The notes: a model not told the origin generated them from the letters alone. A stretch of 64,000 nt of DNA from Halobacterium zhouii (GCF_021249405.1 NZ_CP089593.1:620001-684000), one strand, 5' to 3'; counted from the stretch's first letter, positions 33,017 to 42,738 are shown. Made by a program: numbers and translations.

Positions 33017-34762
33017 ATGCACGACGACCTGAACTGGGCCATCGGCGGGGAGGCCGGCGATGGAATCGCCTCGACCGGCAAGATCTTCGCACAGGCGCTC
33101 TCGCGCGCCGGCAGGCACGTCTTCACCTCGAAGGACTTCGCGTCCCGCATCCGGGGTGGCTACACGGCCTACAAGGTCCGAACGTCCGTCGACCGCGTCC
33201 AGAGCGTGGTCGACCGACTCGACATCCTCATCGCGCTCACCGAGCGCACTGTCGACGAGAACCTCGACGAACTCCACGAGGGCTCCATCATCATCTACGA
33301 TGGTGACCGCACGGAGTTCTCTGACTTCGAGGCGCCCGAAAACGTGACGGCCCTCGACGTCCCGCTCAAGTCGCTGGCCGAGGACGCCGGCGGCGCCATC
33401 ATGCGCAACATCGTTGCGCTGGGCGCCGTCTGTGCCGTCGCCGACTTCCCCATCGAGAATCTCGACGAGTCACTCGAGAAGCGCTTCGGTGGGAAGGGTG
33501 AGAGCATCGTCAACAACAACAAGGAGGCCGCGCGCCTCGGCGAGGAGTACGTCGAAGACGAGTACACCGACGTCACCCAGCAGTACGAACTCGAGACGAC
33601 CGACGAGGACTACGTCCTGTTGAACGGCGACGAAGCCATCGGCATGGGCGCCATCGCCGCCGGCTGTCGGTTCTACGCCGGCTACCCCATCACGCCCGCG
33701 ACCGACGTGATGGAGTACCTCACCGGCCGCATCGAGCAGTTCGGCGGACACGTCGTCCAGGCCGAGGACGAACTCGCCGCCATCAACCTGGCGCTCGGCG
33801 CCGCCCGCGCCGGCGCTCGCGCGATGACCGCGACGTCCGGCCCCGGCATCGACCTGATGTCCGAGACGTTCGGCCTCGTCGCCACCAGCGAGACGCCCCT
33901 GGTCGTCGCGAACGTGATGCGCTCGGGTCCCTCCACGGGGATGCCGACGAAACAGGAGCAGGGCGACCTGAACATGATGCTGTACGGCGGCCACGGCGAG
34001 ATTCCGCGGTTCATCGTCGCGCCCACGACGGTCGCGGAGTGCTTCCACAAGACCGTCGAGGCGTTCAACCTCGCCGAGAAGTACCAGCTACCCGTCTACC
34101 TCACCGCCGACCTCTCGCTCGCGGTCACCGAGCAGACCTACGAACCCGGCGAGTTCGACATGGACGAGGTCGAGGTCGACCGCGGGAAGATCGTCGACGA
34201 AGGCGACATCTCCGCGTGGCAGAACGAGAAAGACCAGTTCAAACCCCACGCCGTCACCGCCGACGGCGTGAGTCCGCGCGCGCTCCCCGGCACCGAGGGC
34301 GGCGTCCACATGTCCACCGGCCTCGAGCACGACGAACTCGGCCGCCGCACCGAGGACACGGACGTCCGCGTCGAACAGGTCGACAAGCGCTACCAGAAGG
34401 TCGACACCGCGGAAGAACAGGAGGACTTCGACTACCGCGAGTTCGGTGACCCCGAGGCCGACAACCTCGTCATCTCGTGGGGGTCGAACGAGGGAACGCT
34501 CGTCGAAGCCCTCGACTATCTCGAAGACGACGGCGTCGACGTGCGCGTCCTCTCGGTGCCGTACATCTTCCCACGTCCCGACCTCTCGGATGACGTGGAG
34601 GCCGCCGACGACGTGCTCGTCGTCGAGGCTAACGCCACCGGCCAGTTCGCGGACGTCGTCGAACACGACGTCCTCGACCGCGTCAAACGCGTGAACAAGT
34701 ACGACGGCGTCGACTTCAAGGCGGACGAACTCGCCGCCGACATCAAGGAGACCCTAGCATGA
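33017..34762 (+). CDS. korA: 2-oxoacid:ferredoxin oxidoreductase, alpha (fused gamma-alpha) subunit
   Basis: 581 residues. The N-terminal third (about 1-190) is the gamma domain: WAIGGEAGDGIASTGKIFAQALSRAGRHVF and SRIRGGYTAYKVR. The remainder is the alpha domain: GYPITPATDVMEYL, QAEDELAAINLALGAARAGARAMTATSGPGIDLMSE, and RSGPSTGMPTKQEQGDLNMMLYGGHGE. It oxidatively decarboxylates pyruvate or 2-oxoglutarate to the acyl-CoA, passing electrons to ferredoxin. The size and single gamma-alpha fusion fit the 2-oxoglutarate type of haloarchaea, but pyruvate is not excluded. ATGA overlap with the beta gene. Confidence 0.93.
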   Translation: MHDDLNWAIGGEAGDGIASTGKIFAQALSRAGRHVFTSKDFASRIRGGYTAYKVRTSVDRVQSVVDRLDILIALTERTVDENLDELHEGSIIIYDGDRTEFSDFEAPENVTALDVPLKSLAEDAGGAIMRNIVALGAVCAVADFPIENLDESLEKRFGGKGESIVNNNKEAARLGEEYVEDEYTDVTQQYELETTDEDYVLLNGDEAIGMGAIAAGCRFYAGYPITPATDVMEYLTGRIEQFGGHVVQAEDELAAINLALGAARAGARAMTATSGPGIDLMSETFGLVATSETPLVVANVMRSGPSTGMPTKQEQGDLNMMLYGGHGEIPRFIVAPTTVAECFHKTVEAFNLAEKYQLPVYLTADLSLAVTEQTYEPGEFDMDEVEVDRGKIVDEGDISAWQNEKDQFKPHAVTADGVSPRALPGTEGGVHMSTGLEHDELGRRTEDTDVRVEQVDKRYQKVDTAEEQEDFDYREFGDPEADNLVISWGSNEGTLVEALDYLEDDGVDVRVLSVPYIFPRPDLSDDVEAADDVLVVEANATGQFADVVEHDVLDRVKRVNKYDGVDFKADELAADIKETLA

Positions 34763-35628
34763 GCTCAGAGAACGTCCGATTCACCGACTTCAAGTCCGAC
34801 AAACAACCCACGTGGTGTCCCGGCTGTGGGGACTTCGGCACGATGAACGGCATGATGAAAGCACTCGCCCAAACCGGCAACTCCCCGGACGACACGTTCG
34901 TCGTCGCGGGCATCGGTTGCTCCGGGAAGATCGGGACGTACATGCGCTCGTACGCGCTCCACGGCGTCCACGGTCGCGCGCTCCCGGTCGGCACCGGCGT
35001 CAAACTCGCCAACCCCGACCTCGAAGTGATGGTCGCTGGCGGCGACGGCGACGGCTACTCCATCGGCGCCGGCCACTTCATCCACGCCGTTCGCCGGAAC
35101 GTCGACATCACGTACGTCGTCATGGACAACCGCATCTACGGCCTCACCAAGGGGCAGGCCTCCCCGACCAGTCGGCCCGACTTCGAGACGTCCACGACGC
35201 CCGAAGGGTCCAAGCAACAGCCCGTCAACCCGCTCGCGCTCTCGCTCGCCGCAGGCGGGTCGTTCATCGCACAGAGTTTCTCCTCGGACGCGATGCGCCA
35301 CACGGAAATCGTCCAGGAAGCCATCGAACACGACGGCTTCAGCCTCGTGAACACGTTCAGCCCGTGTGTCACGTTCAACGACGTCGACACCTACGACTAC
35401 TTCCGGGACAGCCTCGTCGACCTCTCCGAGGACGACGACTACGACCGCCACGACTACGACCAGGCCAAGGACGCCATCCTCGACGCCGACAAGGAGTACA
35501 TGGGCGTCCTCTACCAGAACGACGACTCCGTGCCCTACCACGAAGCCCACGGCGTCACCGAGAACATGGCCGACATCCCGGACGGCGCCCCCGACGGGGC
35601 GACGGACCTCGTTCGAGAGTTCTACTAG
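34759..35628 (+). CDS. korB: 2-oxoacid:ferredoxin oxidoreductase, beta subunit
   Basis: 289-residue thiamine-diphosphate and iron-sulfur subunit. CPGCGDFGTMNGMMKAL supplies two cluster cysteines, with further cysteines at IGCSGKIG and FSPCVTFN. The thiamine-diphosphate motif is GGDGDGYSIGAGHFIHAVRRNVDITYVVMDNRIYGLTKGQASPTS. It works with KorA, whose stop overlaps its start (ATGA). The stop is followed at once by a hairpin element that probably ends the transcript. Confidence 0.95.
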   Translation: MSSENVRFTDFKSDKQPTWCPGCGDFGTMNGMMKALAQTGNSPDDTFVVAGIGCSGKIGTYMRSYALHGVHGRALPVGTGVKLANPDLEVMVAGGDGDGYSIGAGHFIHAVRRNVDITYVVMDNRIYGLTKGQASPTSRPDFETSTTPEGSKQQPVNPLALSLAAGGSFIAQSFSSDAMRHTEIVQEAIEHDGFSLVNTFSPCVTFNDVDTYDYFRDSLVDLSEDDDYDRHDYDQAKDAILDADKEYMGVLYQNDDSVPYHEAHGVTENMADIPDGAPDGATDLVREFY

Positions 35629-35632
35629 GCAC

Positions 35633-35719
35633 TTTTTGCTGCGCTCGCGGCCTTCGGCCGCTCGCTGGCAAAAACTTGCGGAAAAAGCACTCCTCCTTCC
35701 CTCCGGTCAGTCGTCGGCC
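35633..35719. repeat. Hairpin element downstream of korB (3'-end family, copy 2)
   Basis: Begins about 5 bp after the korB stop: CTTTTTGC then a GCTCGCGGCC/GGCCGCTCGC hairpin closing with GGCAAAAA, then AAAAGCACTCCTCCTTC (35683-35699, identical to the dnaJ copy) and TCAGTCGTCGGCC (35707-35719, also identical). Further GCGCGG/CCGCGC-type palindromes continue to about 35765. The gap 35629-35840 holds no gene. Confidence 0.8.
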
Positions 35720-35810
35720 CGCGCTCACTGCGTTCGCGCGGAAAACGCCGCGCTACGCGCGGCGATGCTTGTCAGTACTACCGCTCGCCTGGGGAACGCT
35801 TGCAGGAAAA

Positions 35811-35817
35811 TTTACTA
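35811..35817 (+). promoter_or_regulatory. TATA box of the 2H phosphodiesterase gene
   Basis: TTTACTA (35811-35817), preceded by AAAA, lies 24-30 nt before the GTG at 35841 and supports that start over the ATG at 35871. Confidence 0.5.
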
Positions 35818-35840
35818 TCCTGACACTCGTTGGTCGGGAC

Positions 35841-36479
35841 GTGCCCGGGTTCTGGAGAGAACGCGACGGGATGACACTGGAGACGACGACGGACGCGGAC
35901 GTCGAGGAGCGAGACGTAGACCGTCACCTCGTCTTCCTCGCGCGCGTCACCGACGACGCGGTCCAGGAGTCGCTCCGTCCGACGCTCGACGACCTTTCGG
36001 GATTCGACTGTCTCGCAACCGTCCCCGAGCGATATCTCCACGTGACAGTGACGCTCGCGGGGAACGTCGGGAGCGACCGACGGTTCTCGCCCGCGGACGA
36101 GGAGCGCATCGCCGCGGATGCACGCGAGGCGTTCGCGGGCGTCGACTCCTTCGAGGTGTCGTTCCCGCGGCTCGACCTCTTCCCGAGCGTCGTGTTCGCG
36201 GCGGTGGCCGACGGCGGCGCGTTCGCCGACCTGAACGACCGGGCGTGTGGCATCGACGGCGTGGAGGTCCACGACCGCGACGAAGGGTTCGTCCCGCACG
36301 CGACGCTCGCGCAGTTCCGGAGCGACCAGGAATACGACGAACTCCTCAGTTGGCTGGAGGACGACCGAACGCTGTCGGCGCCGTCGATGCGCGTCACCGA
36401 AGTCGAACTCATCGCAGTTGCGAAAAACTCGCGGTTCCCGCGCTTCGAGACGGTTGAGCGCTACCCGCTCGCGGAGTGA
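35841..36479 (+). CDS. 2H phosphoesterase (2'-5' RNA ligase-like, LigT/ThpR type)
   Basis: About 212 residues. The two HxT signatures of the 2H superfamily are ERYLHVTVTLAG and FVPHATLAQF, about 85 residues apart. Between them is the typical RLDLFPSVVFAAVADGG. The family opens 2',3'-cyclic phosphates or joins RNA ends with 2'-5' bonds. The GTG at 35841 is preferred because of a TATA box at the right distance; the ATG at 35871 would give 202 residues. It is isolated from its neighbours by repeats on both sides. Confidence 0.85.
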   Translation: MPGFWRERDGMTLETTTDADVEERDVDRHLVFLARVTDDAVQESLRPTLDDLSGFDCLATVPERYLHVTVTLAGNVGSDRRFSPADEERIAADAREAFAGVDSFEVSFPRLDLFPSVVFAAVADGGAFADLNDRACGIDGVEVHDRDEGFVPHATLAQFRSDQEYDELLSWLEDDRTLSAPSMRVTEVELIAVAKNSRFPRFETVERYPLAE

Positions 36480-36504
36480 ACGCGGCGAACGAGCGCGAAC
36501 AGAT

Positions 36505-36566
36505 GGTGAACGAGCGCGAATGGACGGTGAGTGGGCGCGAGTGGACGGTGAAGAACGTGGGTGGAC
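36505..36566. repeat. 21-bp tandem repeat after the 2H phosphodiesterase gene
   Basis: Units at 36505-36525, 36526-36546 and 36547-36566 share GGTGA-GCGCGA-TGGAC or close variants, followed by a partial GGACGGTGAG. The repeat occupies the convergent spacer before the Mrp operon's last gene. Confidence 0.75.
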
Positions 36567-36587
36567 GGACGGTGAGCAGACCGAGAG

Positions 36588-36917
36588 TCACTCCTCGTCG
36601 TCTTCGGCCGGCCAGGTCGCGCTGCCGTAGAAGTCGATGCCCATCTTGTGCGCCGACCGCGAGATCATGTGTGCGCCGGTCGGCGCCGTGAGGAACAGGA
36701 AGACGATACCGACGAGCGACGGCAGTCCCATGTTTCCGGGGCCGAAGCGGACGTAGCCCGCGAGGAACATCGAGGCCGCGCCGAGCGTCGTCGCTTTCGA
36801 CGTAGCGTGCATGCGGTTGTACACGTCCGGCAGGCGGAGCAGTCCCACCGTGCCGACGAGCAGGAAGAAACTCCCGACGACGACGAGTCCGGCGGTGAGC
36901 AGTTCGGTCGGCGTCAT
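36588..36917 (-). CDS. mnhG: Mrp Na+/H+ antiporter subunit G
   Basis: 109-residue membrane protein with three hydrophobic segments. The typical MnhG/MrpG core is LLVGTVGLLRLPDVYNRMHATSKATTLGAASML-like (here TTLGAASMFLAG), followed by LPSLVGIVFLFLTAPTGAHMISRSAHKMG. It is the last gene of the seven-gene operon, overlapping subunit F by four bases (ATGA). The acidic tail WPAEDDEE is exposed. Confidence 0.93.
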   Translation of the reverse strand: MTPTELLTAGLVVVGSFFLLVGTVGLLRLPDVYNRMHATSKATTLGAASMFLAGYVRFGPGNMGLPSLVGIVFLFLTAPTGAHMISRSAHKMGIDFYGSATWPAEDDEE

Positions 36918-37192
36918 TGGATGATGTCCCCCTCCACGACGTACTTGGCGACGGTGACGGTGCTGATGAATCCGATGATGGCGAGCACTAGCGCCACGGT
37001 GATGTAGAGGCTCTCGCCAGTACTGATGGCGAACAGGATGGCGATGGCGACCACGTTCGTCGCGATGGTGTCGAGTGCGACCACGCGGTCGGGCACCGTC
37101 GGCCCGCGGATGACGCGGTAGCCACACAGCAGCGTGAGGAAACTCGCGAGCACGAGGCCGCCCATGGTGACGAGGTCGAGGACGTTACTCAT
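36914..37192 (-). CDS. mnhF: Mrp Na+/H+ antiporter subunit F
   Basis: 92-residue protein with three membrane segments and the conserved core CGYRVIRGPTVPDRVVALDTIATNVVAIAIL. The ATG at 37192 (MSNVLDLVTMGG) is standard; an upstream start would run deep into subunit E. It overlaps subunit E by 8 bases and subunit G by 4. Confidence 0.93.
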   Translation of the reverse strand: MSNVLDLVTMGGLVLASFLTLLCGYRVIRGPTVPDRVVALDTIATNVVAIAILFAISTGESLYITVALVLAIIGFISTVTVAKYVVEGDIIQ

Positions 37193-37769
37193 CGCTCTCA
37201 CCCCCGGACTCCGGATCCCCATCGCTTCTCGGTTCGGGAACGGGGTCGCCGGGTTTGCGCTCTTCGTCGAAGATGACGAGCGCGTACTCCTCCCAGCGAC
37301 GGATCGGGTCGATGATGGCGTCGCGGTCGGGGGCGTTCATGGCGTGCACGAACAGCGTGTTGGTGTCGTCGTCGTAGTCCATGGTGAGCGTGCCTGGCGT
37401 GAGCGTGATGCTGTTGGCGATGGTGGTGATGGCAAAGGGCGTCTCGACGCGAAGCGGAATCTCCACGACGTCGGGGTCGATGGGCATGCTCGGCGCGAGC
37501 ACGCGCGCGGCGACGTCGACGTTCGCGGTGACGAGGTCCCAGACGAACACCACGAAGTACAGCGCCACGTACGGGGTCGCGCGGAGCGCGCGCCCGAGGT
37601 CCATTCGGCCGGAGAACAGCCGCCGGAACAGCGCGGCGACGGCGAACCCGAGCACGAGGCCGATGAGCAGTTCCTGGGCGACGTTCCGGAGCGTCAGATC
37701 GACGCCGCGCACGAACAGCCACAGCACCGCGAGCGTGAGCGCGACCAGCGGCCAGCGGCGCACGTTCAC
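37185..37769 (-). CDS. mnhE: Mrp Na+/H+ antiporter subunit E
   Basis: 194 residues: two or three N-terminal membrane helices (WPLVALTLAVLWLFV; NVAQELLIGLVLGFAVAALFRRL), then the MnhE cytoplasmic domain with PYVALYFVVFVWDLVTANVDVAARVL and SITLTPGTLTMDYDDDTNTLFVHAM. The C-terminus is acidic (PESGGESDE). Starts with GTG at 37769, overlapping subunit D by four bases. Confidence 0.92.
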   Translation of the reverse strand: MNVRRWPLVALTLAVLWLFVRGVDLTLRNVAQELLIGLVLGFAVAALFRRLFSGRMDLGRALRATPYVALYFVVFVWDLVTANVDVAARVLAPSMPIDPDVVEIPLRVETPFAITTIANSITLTPGTLTMDYDDDTNTLFVHAMNAPDRDAIIDPIRRWEEYALVIFDEERKPGDPVPEPRSDGDPESGGESDE

Positions 37770-39370
37770 GCGTGCCCACCTCCGCTCGCCGCGCCGCCGT
37801 CCGGGAGGACGGCGTCGACGTACTGCCCGCGGTCGAGTGCGGCGTCGGCGGCGTGCCCGGCGAACTCGAAGACGGGCTGGAAGCCGACACCGACGAGTAT
37901 CACCGCGAGCGCGAGCGCCACGACGAGACCGACCTGCACGCGGTCGGTCGGCGCCGCGGTCTCGACGGCGGGGGAGGGGTCACCCCAGAAGCCGCGGTTC
38001 CACGCGCGGGAGACGTACGCGACGGTGAGAATCGCGCCGCCGAGTGCGAGCGCGAGCGGGAGCCAGGCGTTCGCGTTGACCGCGGACTGGAAGACCAGCA
38101 GTTTCCCGAAGAACCCGGAGAGCGGCGGGACGCCGACGAGGCCGAGGCCGCCGACGAGGAACGCGCCCGCGACGACGGGTTGTTCGCGGGCCACACCGCC
38201 GAGTTCGCTGAATCGGGTGGTTCCCGTGGCGTCCCGGATGGTGCCAGCGACCAGGAACAGCAGTCCCTTCGAGAGCGTGTGGTTCAGCGCGTACACGAGC
38301 GACGCGACGATGGCGAGGTGGCGGACGCCGGGAACGAGTTCGGGAGTGACGAGCGCGCCGACCGCGAGGGGCAACACGATGAACCCGACCTGGCCGATGG
38401 AGGAGTACGCCAGCAGCCCCTCGATGGTGTCCTGGCCGATGGCGCCGAGGCCGCCGAAGCCGATGCTGAGCGCGGCCATCGCGAGAACGACGGGACCGAA
38501 GTACGCGAGCGCGGAGCCGTCACCCCACGGGAGTCCGGCGAGCGCGTCGAACTCCGCCGCGGCGAACACCGTGAAGTAGAGCCGTATCAGCGCGTAGACG
38601 CCGACCTTCTTCACGACGCCCGCGAGCATCGCCGTGACGGGCGCGGGGGCGGCGCGATACGTGGCGGGCACCCACCACTGGAACGGCGCGATGCCGGCCT
38701 TCACCGCGAACACGGTGAACAGGAGCATCGAGAGGCCCAGGACGGGCGCGAGCGAGACGCCGTACTCGGCGGGGTTGGCGATGCGCACCGCCAGGTCGGC
38801 CATGTTGAGCGTGCCCGTGGTGGCGTAGATGCCGCCGATGGCGAGCAACATCACCGCGCTCCCGACGAGGTTGAGCACGAGGTAGCGCAGCGTCACGCGG
38901 GTCTGCTCGGCGTTCCCGTAGAACACGACGAGCACGTAACTCGCCATCAACAGCACCTCGAACCAGACGAACAGGTTGAAGATGTCGCTGGTGAGGAACG
39001 CGCCGGTGACGCCCGCGAGCATGAAGTGGAACAGCGGGTGGTAGGTGAGTTGCTCGCCGAAGTCGCCGACGTACCTGAGACTGAACAGCAGCGACGGGAC
39101 GGCGAGCACGGCGGCGAGACACAGCATGAACACTGAGAGCGCGTCGGCGACGGCGACGATGGCGAACGGCGCGGGCCACCCGCCGACGTTGTACGTGAGC
39201 GTGGCGTCGGGGAGCACGCGGAGCACGAGCAGGCCGACTGCGCCGGCGTACGCGAAGACGCCGACGACGCTCACTGCCCGCTGCACGCGGAGGCTGCGGC
39301 GCGCGAGCAGGCAGATGATGGCCGTCGAGAGCGCGATCAGGAGCGGTGCGACGACGACGTGCTGGGTCAT
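37766..39370 (-). CDS. mnhD: Mrp Na+/H+ antiporter subunit D
   Basis: 534-residue NuoN/MrpD-type proton-pump homologue with about 14 membrane helices. The signature helices include FNLFVWFEVLLMASYVLVVF, AVKAGIAPFQWWVPATYRAAPAPVTAMLAGVVKKVGVYALIRLYF and AYSSIGQVGFIVLPLA. The conserved glutamate of the F-V-W-F-E motif and the lysine in VVKKVG are present. It is the core proton/sodium channel of the Mrp complex with subunit A. Start ATG at 39370 overlaps subunit C by four bases. Confidence 0.94.
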   Translation of the reverse strand: MTQHVVVAPLLIALSTAIICLLARRSLRVQRAVSVVGVFAYAGAVGLLVLRVLPDATLTYNVGGWPAPFAIVAVADALSVFMLCLAAVLAVPSLLFSLRYVGDFGEQLTYHPLFHFMLAGVTGAFLTSDIFNLFVWFEVLLMASYVLVVFYGNAEQTRVTLRYLVLNLVGSAVMLLAIGGIYATTGTLNMADLAVRIANPAEYGVSLAPVLGLSMLLFTVFAVKAGIAPFQWWVPATYRAAPAPVTAMLAGVVKKVGVYALIRLYFTVFAAAEFDALAGLPWGDGSALAYFGPVVLAMAALSIGFGGLGAIGQDTIEGLLAYSSIGQVGFIVLPLAVGALVTPELVPGVRHLAIVASLVYALNHTLSKGLLFLVAGTIRDATGTTRFSELGGVAREQPVVAGAFLVGGLGLVGVPPLSGFFGKLLVFQSAVNANAWLPLALALGGAILTVAYVSRAWNRGFWGDPSPAVETAAPTDRVQVGLVVALALAVILVGVGFQPVFEFAGHAADAALDRGQYVDAVLPDGGAASGGGHA

Positions 39371-39792
39371 CGGACCACCTCTCCAGCGTCGGCGAGTTCG
39401 TCGGCGTCGATGGTGCCGTGTTCCTCGTAGACGCGGTACGTGAGCACGAGCGCGAACGCCGTCGACGCGAAGCCGATGACGATGGCGGTGAGCACGAGCG
39501 CCTGCGGGAGTGGGTCCGTGATGGGGCCGTGCGGGGCGGCGTGGTGGCCGGCCTTCTCGAGAATCGGAACGCCGCCCGTGATGTCGCCCATCGTGACGAG
39601 GTAGACGTTCGCTGACTGACTGATGATGGTGATTCCCCAGACGACGCGCACGACGTCGCGGCGCAACACGAGGAACGTGCCGAGCGCGAACAGCACGCCG
39701 AGTGTCACGGCGAGTACGAGTTCGGGACCCGCGGCAGCGGACTGCGCGATGGCGGTGGCTGCAGTCCAGGCGGCCGACTGAGCGGCCGTCAT
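39367..39792 (-). CDS. mnhC: Mrp Na+/H+ antiporter subunit C
   Basis: 141-residue NuoK/MrpC-type protein with three helices. Core: VLFALGTFLVLRRDVVRVVWGITIISQSANVYLVTMG, then PLPQALVLTAIVIGFASTAFALVLTYRVYEE. The N-terminus (MTAAQSAAWTAATAIAQSAAAGPELV) is longer than in many relatives. The ATG at 39792 overlaps the subunit B stop (ATGA), and the stop overlaps the subunit D start by four bases. Confidence 0.93.
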   Translation of the reverse strand: MTAAQSAAWTAATAIAQSAAAGPELVLAVTLGVLFALGTFLVLRRDVVRVVWGITIISQSANVYLVTMGDITGGVPILEKAGHHAAPHGPITDPLPQALVLTAIVIGFASTAFALVLTYRVYEEHGTIDADELADAGEVVR

Positions 39793-40274
39793 TCGACCCC
39801 CACCACCGAGAGGATCGTGAGCACCGCGCCGACGACCACGGCGTAGACGCCGAGGTCGAAGGCGAGCGCGCTCGCCACTTCCAGTTCGCCGTACAGCGGC
39901 AGGTGGACGAAGGTGTAGCTCTGGGACATGAACGGGATTCCGGAGTCGGTGTAGAGGTAGCCGTACAGTACCGCGGCGAGACCGCTGCCCGCCGCGAGCG
40001 TGAGGCCGGCGGCGTACAACCGCCGGTAGTCGGCGACGACGCCGTGCCGGAGGTGCTCGATGGCGGTGTCGACGTCGCGGCCGAGGATGTCGTTCTCGAG
40101 GAACTCGGGGCCGTACGCGATGTAGACCAGCGCGAACGCAGTCGACGTGAGCACGCCCGCGATGAATCCGCCACCCGGCTGGTTGTGGCCCTGCAGGAAC
40201 AGCGCCACGGAGACCAGGATGATGATGGGGACGGTCACGCGGGTCACGGTCCGCATGATGACCGTGGTCGTCAC
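39789..40274 (-). CDS. mnhB: Mrp Na+/H+ antiporter subunit B
   Basis: 161 residues of the MnhB type: TRVTVPIIILVSVALFLQGHNQPGGGFIAGVLTSTAFALVYIAYG, with the characteristic GHNxPGGGFxxG, followed by three further helices and the end AVVVGAVLTILSVVGVE. The start is a GTG at 40274, overlapping the subunit A stop by four bases. Confidence 0.93.
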   Translation of the reverse strand: MTTTVIMRTVTRVTVPIIILVSVALFLQGHNQPGGGFIAGVLTSTAFALVYIAYGPEFLENDILGRDVDTAIEHLRHGVVADYRRLYAAGLTLAAGSGLAAVLYGYLYTDSGIPFMSQSYTFVHLPLYGELEVASALAFDLGVYAVVVGAVLTILSVVGVE

Positions 40275-42646
40275 GACGCCTCACCCCGTTCGCGCATCCC
40301 GATGAGTGTCAACACGGAGAGCGCGGCCATCGCGATGACCGAGATCTCGCCGAGCGTGTCGAAGCCACGGAAGTCGACGAGGATGACGTTCACGATGTTT
40401 CCGCCGCCGCCCTGGGGGATGGATTCGCTGACGTAGTACTCCATGATGGATTTGTCCGGTGTGGCCCGCGTCGTCACGAGGACGGTGAGTGTCACCGTCG
40501 CACCGACGAGCACGGAGAGCACGCCGTCCCTGAGCGCCCGCGAGCGCTTGATCTCGCCGTAGAACGCGGGCAGGCGGTCGAGCACGAGCACGAAGATGAC
40601 GAGCGTGAGCGTCTCCACCACCAGTTGTGTGAGTGCGAGGTCGGGCGCGCTCGCGAGAATGTAGAAGATGGCGACCATGAATCCGAGGATGGAGAGCGTG
40701 AGCACGCCAGCGATGTGGGAGGGCGCGATGCTCACCGCGAACGCCGCGACGACGGCGACCAGCAACACCAGCACGATGGGGGCGGAGACGAGCGTCACCG
40801 TGTCGACGGCGGGCGCGACGTTCGCGAGCACGTAGCCGCCGAGCGTGAGCGCGACCGCCGCGCCCAGCGTCCAGGTGGCGTACGTCCGGAGCAGCCCGTT
40901 CTGGACGGTGTCGGTGACGGTCACGCTCGCGGGGTTCGCGCCGAACACTGCACTGTCGTACCACCAGTTCGCGCGCAGCGGCGGGACGGCCGCGAGGAGC
41001 GCGTTCACGCCGTCGTGGATGGCGCCGTAGAACGGGTACGCGACGACGCCGAGCGCGATGGTGACGAGGCTCATCGCGAACGCCGGCGTGAGGTGCGTCG
41101 GCACGTAGTAGTGGAAGCCGTGGACCGACTCGGCGGCGACGCTGCCGACGACGGTGGCGACGAAGTGGTCGATGGGAGCGGGCGCGACGCCGAGCGTCGC
41201 GAGCACGCCGCCGAGGCCGACGAGGCCGGCGAGAGCCCCGAGTAACGCGGCTGGCGCCCACATCGACGCGGGCGGGCGGTGGACGTGGGAGAGCGCGTCG
41301 GGTTTCTCGCCGAAGAACAGCATCAGGAAGCGGATCGAGTAGAGGAACGTGAACACGCTCCCGAGCACCGCGACGACGGGGTAGAGCCACGCGAGACCGC
41401 CCGCGTGTTCGGCGGCGTGCCACGCCGATTCGAACAGTAGTTCCTTCGAGTAGAAGCCGTTGAACGGCGGCACGCCCGCCATTCCGAGGCTGGCGACGAC
41501 GGCGACCGCGGCGGTGATGGGCAGGTCGTCAGCGAGTCCGCCGAGGTCTGCGATGCGCCTGGTGCCGGCCTCGTGGGCGATGATGCCGGCGACCAGGAAC
41601 AGCGGCGCCTTGAACAGCGCGTGGTTCAGGATGTGGAACGCGCCGGTTTCGGCGCCGTAGATGGAGGCGAAGCCGAACCCGGCGACGATGAGGCCGAGGT
41701 GGCTCGCCGTGGAGTACGCGAGCAGTTCCTTGATGTCCGTCGAGGCCACCGCGAGGACGGCGGCGACGGTCATCGTCAGCAGGCCGAGAACAGTGAACAG
41801 CAGCGTCCACTCGTCGGTGAGCAGGAACGGGCGGAAGCGCCCCACGAGGTAGACGCCAGCTTTCACCATCGTCGCGGAGTGGAGGAACGCGGAGACAGGT
41901 GTCGGCGCCTCCATCGCGTTCGGCAGCCAGATGTGGAGTGGGACCTGGGCGGACTTGGCCGCTGCGCCGACGCCGATGAGCGCGACGGCGGGCAACAGGA
42001 GGCCGGCGTCCCGCAGCATCGCCCGGTACTGCTCGGGTTGCGTGACGAGCGCGTGGAGGTCGAAGGTGCCCGTCGCACTCCACACGAGCAGGAAGCCGGC
42101 GAGCATGAACAGGCCACCGCCGACGGTGATGAGCATCGACTTTCGCGCGGCGTACCGCGAGGAGCGCTCGCCGGTGTAGTGGCCGATGAGGATGAACGAC
42201 GCGATACTCGTGAGTTCCCAGAACACGTACAGCGCGAGCAGGTCGGCGGCGAACGCGACGCCGAGCATCGACCCGAGGAACGCGAGCAGCGTCGTGTAGT
42301 ACTTCGCCTGTCCTGGTTCGCCGTGCATGTAGCCCGCGGAGTACGTGAACACGAGGACGCCGATGCCGCTCGCGAGGAAGCCGACGAGAAGCGCGAGGCC
42401 GTCGACGTAGAACCGCACCGAGACGTCCATCGCGGGCACCCACGCGTACGAGACGGTGCCGGTGGCGCCGTACTGGCTCGCGGTCAGCCCGAAGCACGCG
42501 AGCGCCACGGTGGCGGCGTAGTACGCCGTCCGTTCGCCGAGCCACCGGAACACCAGTGGCGTGGCGGCGGCGGCGAGAAATGGCAGGGCGACAAGCGTCA
42601 CCACTGCCACGGAGTCCGGATTCGGTTGCACAGTTTGTTCTGCCAC
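40271..42646 (-). CDS. mnhA: Mrp Na+/H+ antiporter subunit A
   Basis: 791-residue NuoL/MrpA homologue with about 20 membrane helices. The N-terminal part has [42 protein letters not shown] and the mid part [40 protein letters not shown]. The C-terminal 170 residues are the MrpA-specific DUF4040 and MbhE regions: [29 protein letters not shown] and [29 protein letters not shown]. It is the first gene of the operon and starts with GTG at 42646, sharing a spacer with the divergent phosphoribosyltransferase gene. Confidence 0.95.
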   Translation of the reverse strand: MAEQTVQPNPDSVAVVTLVALPFLAAAATPLVFRWLGERTAYYAATVALACFGLTASQYGATGTVSYAWVPAMDVSVRFYVDGLALLVGFLASGIGVLVFTYSAGYMHGEPGQAKYYTTLLAFLGSMLGVAFAADLLALYVFWELTSIASFILIGHYTGERSSRYAARKSMLITVGGGLFMLAGFLLVWSATGTFDLHALVTQPEQYRAMLRDAGLLLPAVALIGVGAAAKSAQVPLHIWLPNAMEAPTPVSAFLHSATMVKAGVYLVGRFRPFLLTDEWTLLFTVLGLLTMTVAAVLAVASTDIKELLAYSTASHLGLIVAGFGFASIYGAETGAFHILNHALFKAPLFLVAGIIAHEAGTRRIADLGGLADDLPITAAVAVVASLGMAGVPPFNGFYSKELLFESAWHAAEHAGGLAWLYPVVAVLGSVFTFLYSIRFLMLFFGEKPDALSHVHRPPASMWAPAALLGALAGLVGLGGVLATLGVAPAPIDHFVATVVGSVAAESVHGFHYYVPTHLTPAFAMSLVTIALGVVAYPFYGAIHDGVNALLAAVPPLRANWWYDSAVFGANPASVTVTDTVQNGLLRTYATWTLGAAVALTLGGYVLANVAPAVDTVTLVSAPIVLVLLVAVVAAFAVSIAPSHIAGVLTLSILGFMVAIFYILASAPDLALTQLVVETLTLVIFVLVLDRLPAFYGEIKRSRALRDGVLSVLVGATVTLTVLVTTRATPDKSIMEYYVSESIPQGGGGNIVNVILVDFRGFDTLGEISVIAMAALSVLTLIGMRERGEAS

Positions 42647-42710
42647 GGGCGGCGCTTAACAGTTCTCAAATCGCACTCGTTCGCTCGAGCAGCGCCCGCG
42701 TTCCGTCACC

Positions 42711-42716
42711 TTTTAT
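42711..42716 (+). promoter_or_regulatory. TATA box of the purine phosphoribosyltransferase gene
   Basis: TTTTAT lies 28 nt before the ATG at 42739, the typical leaderless spacing. Confidence 0.55.
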
Positions 42717-42738
42717 TCGCGGCGAGAGTATTTCCGGC

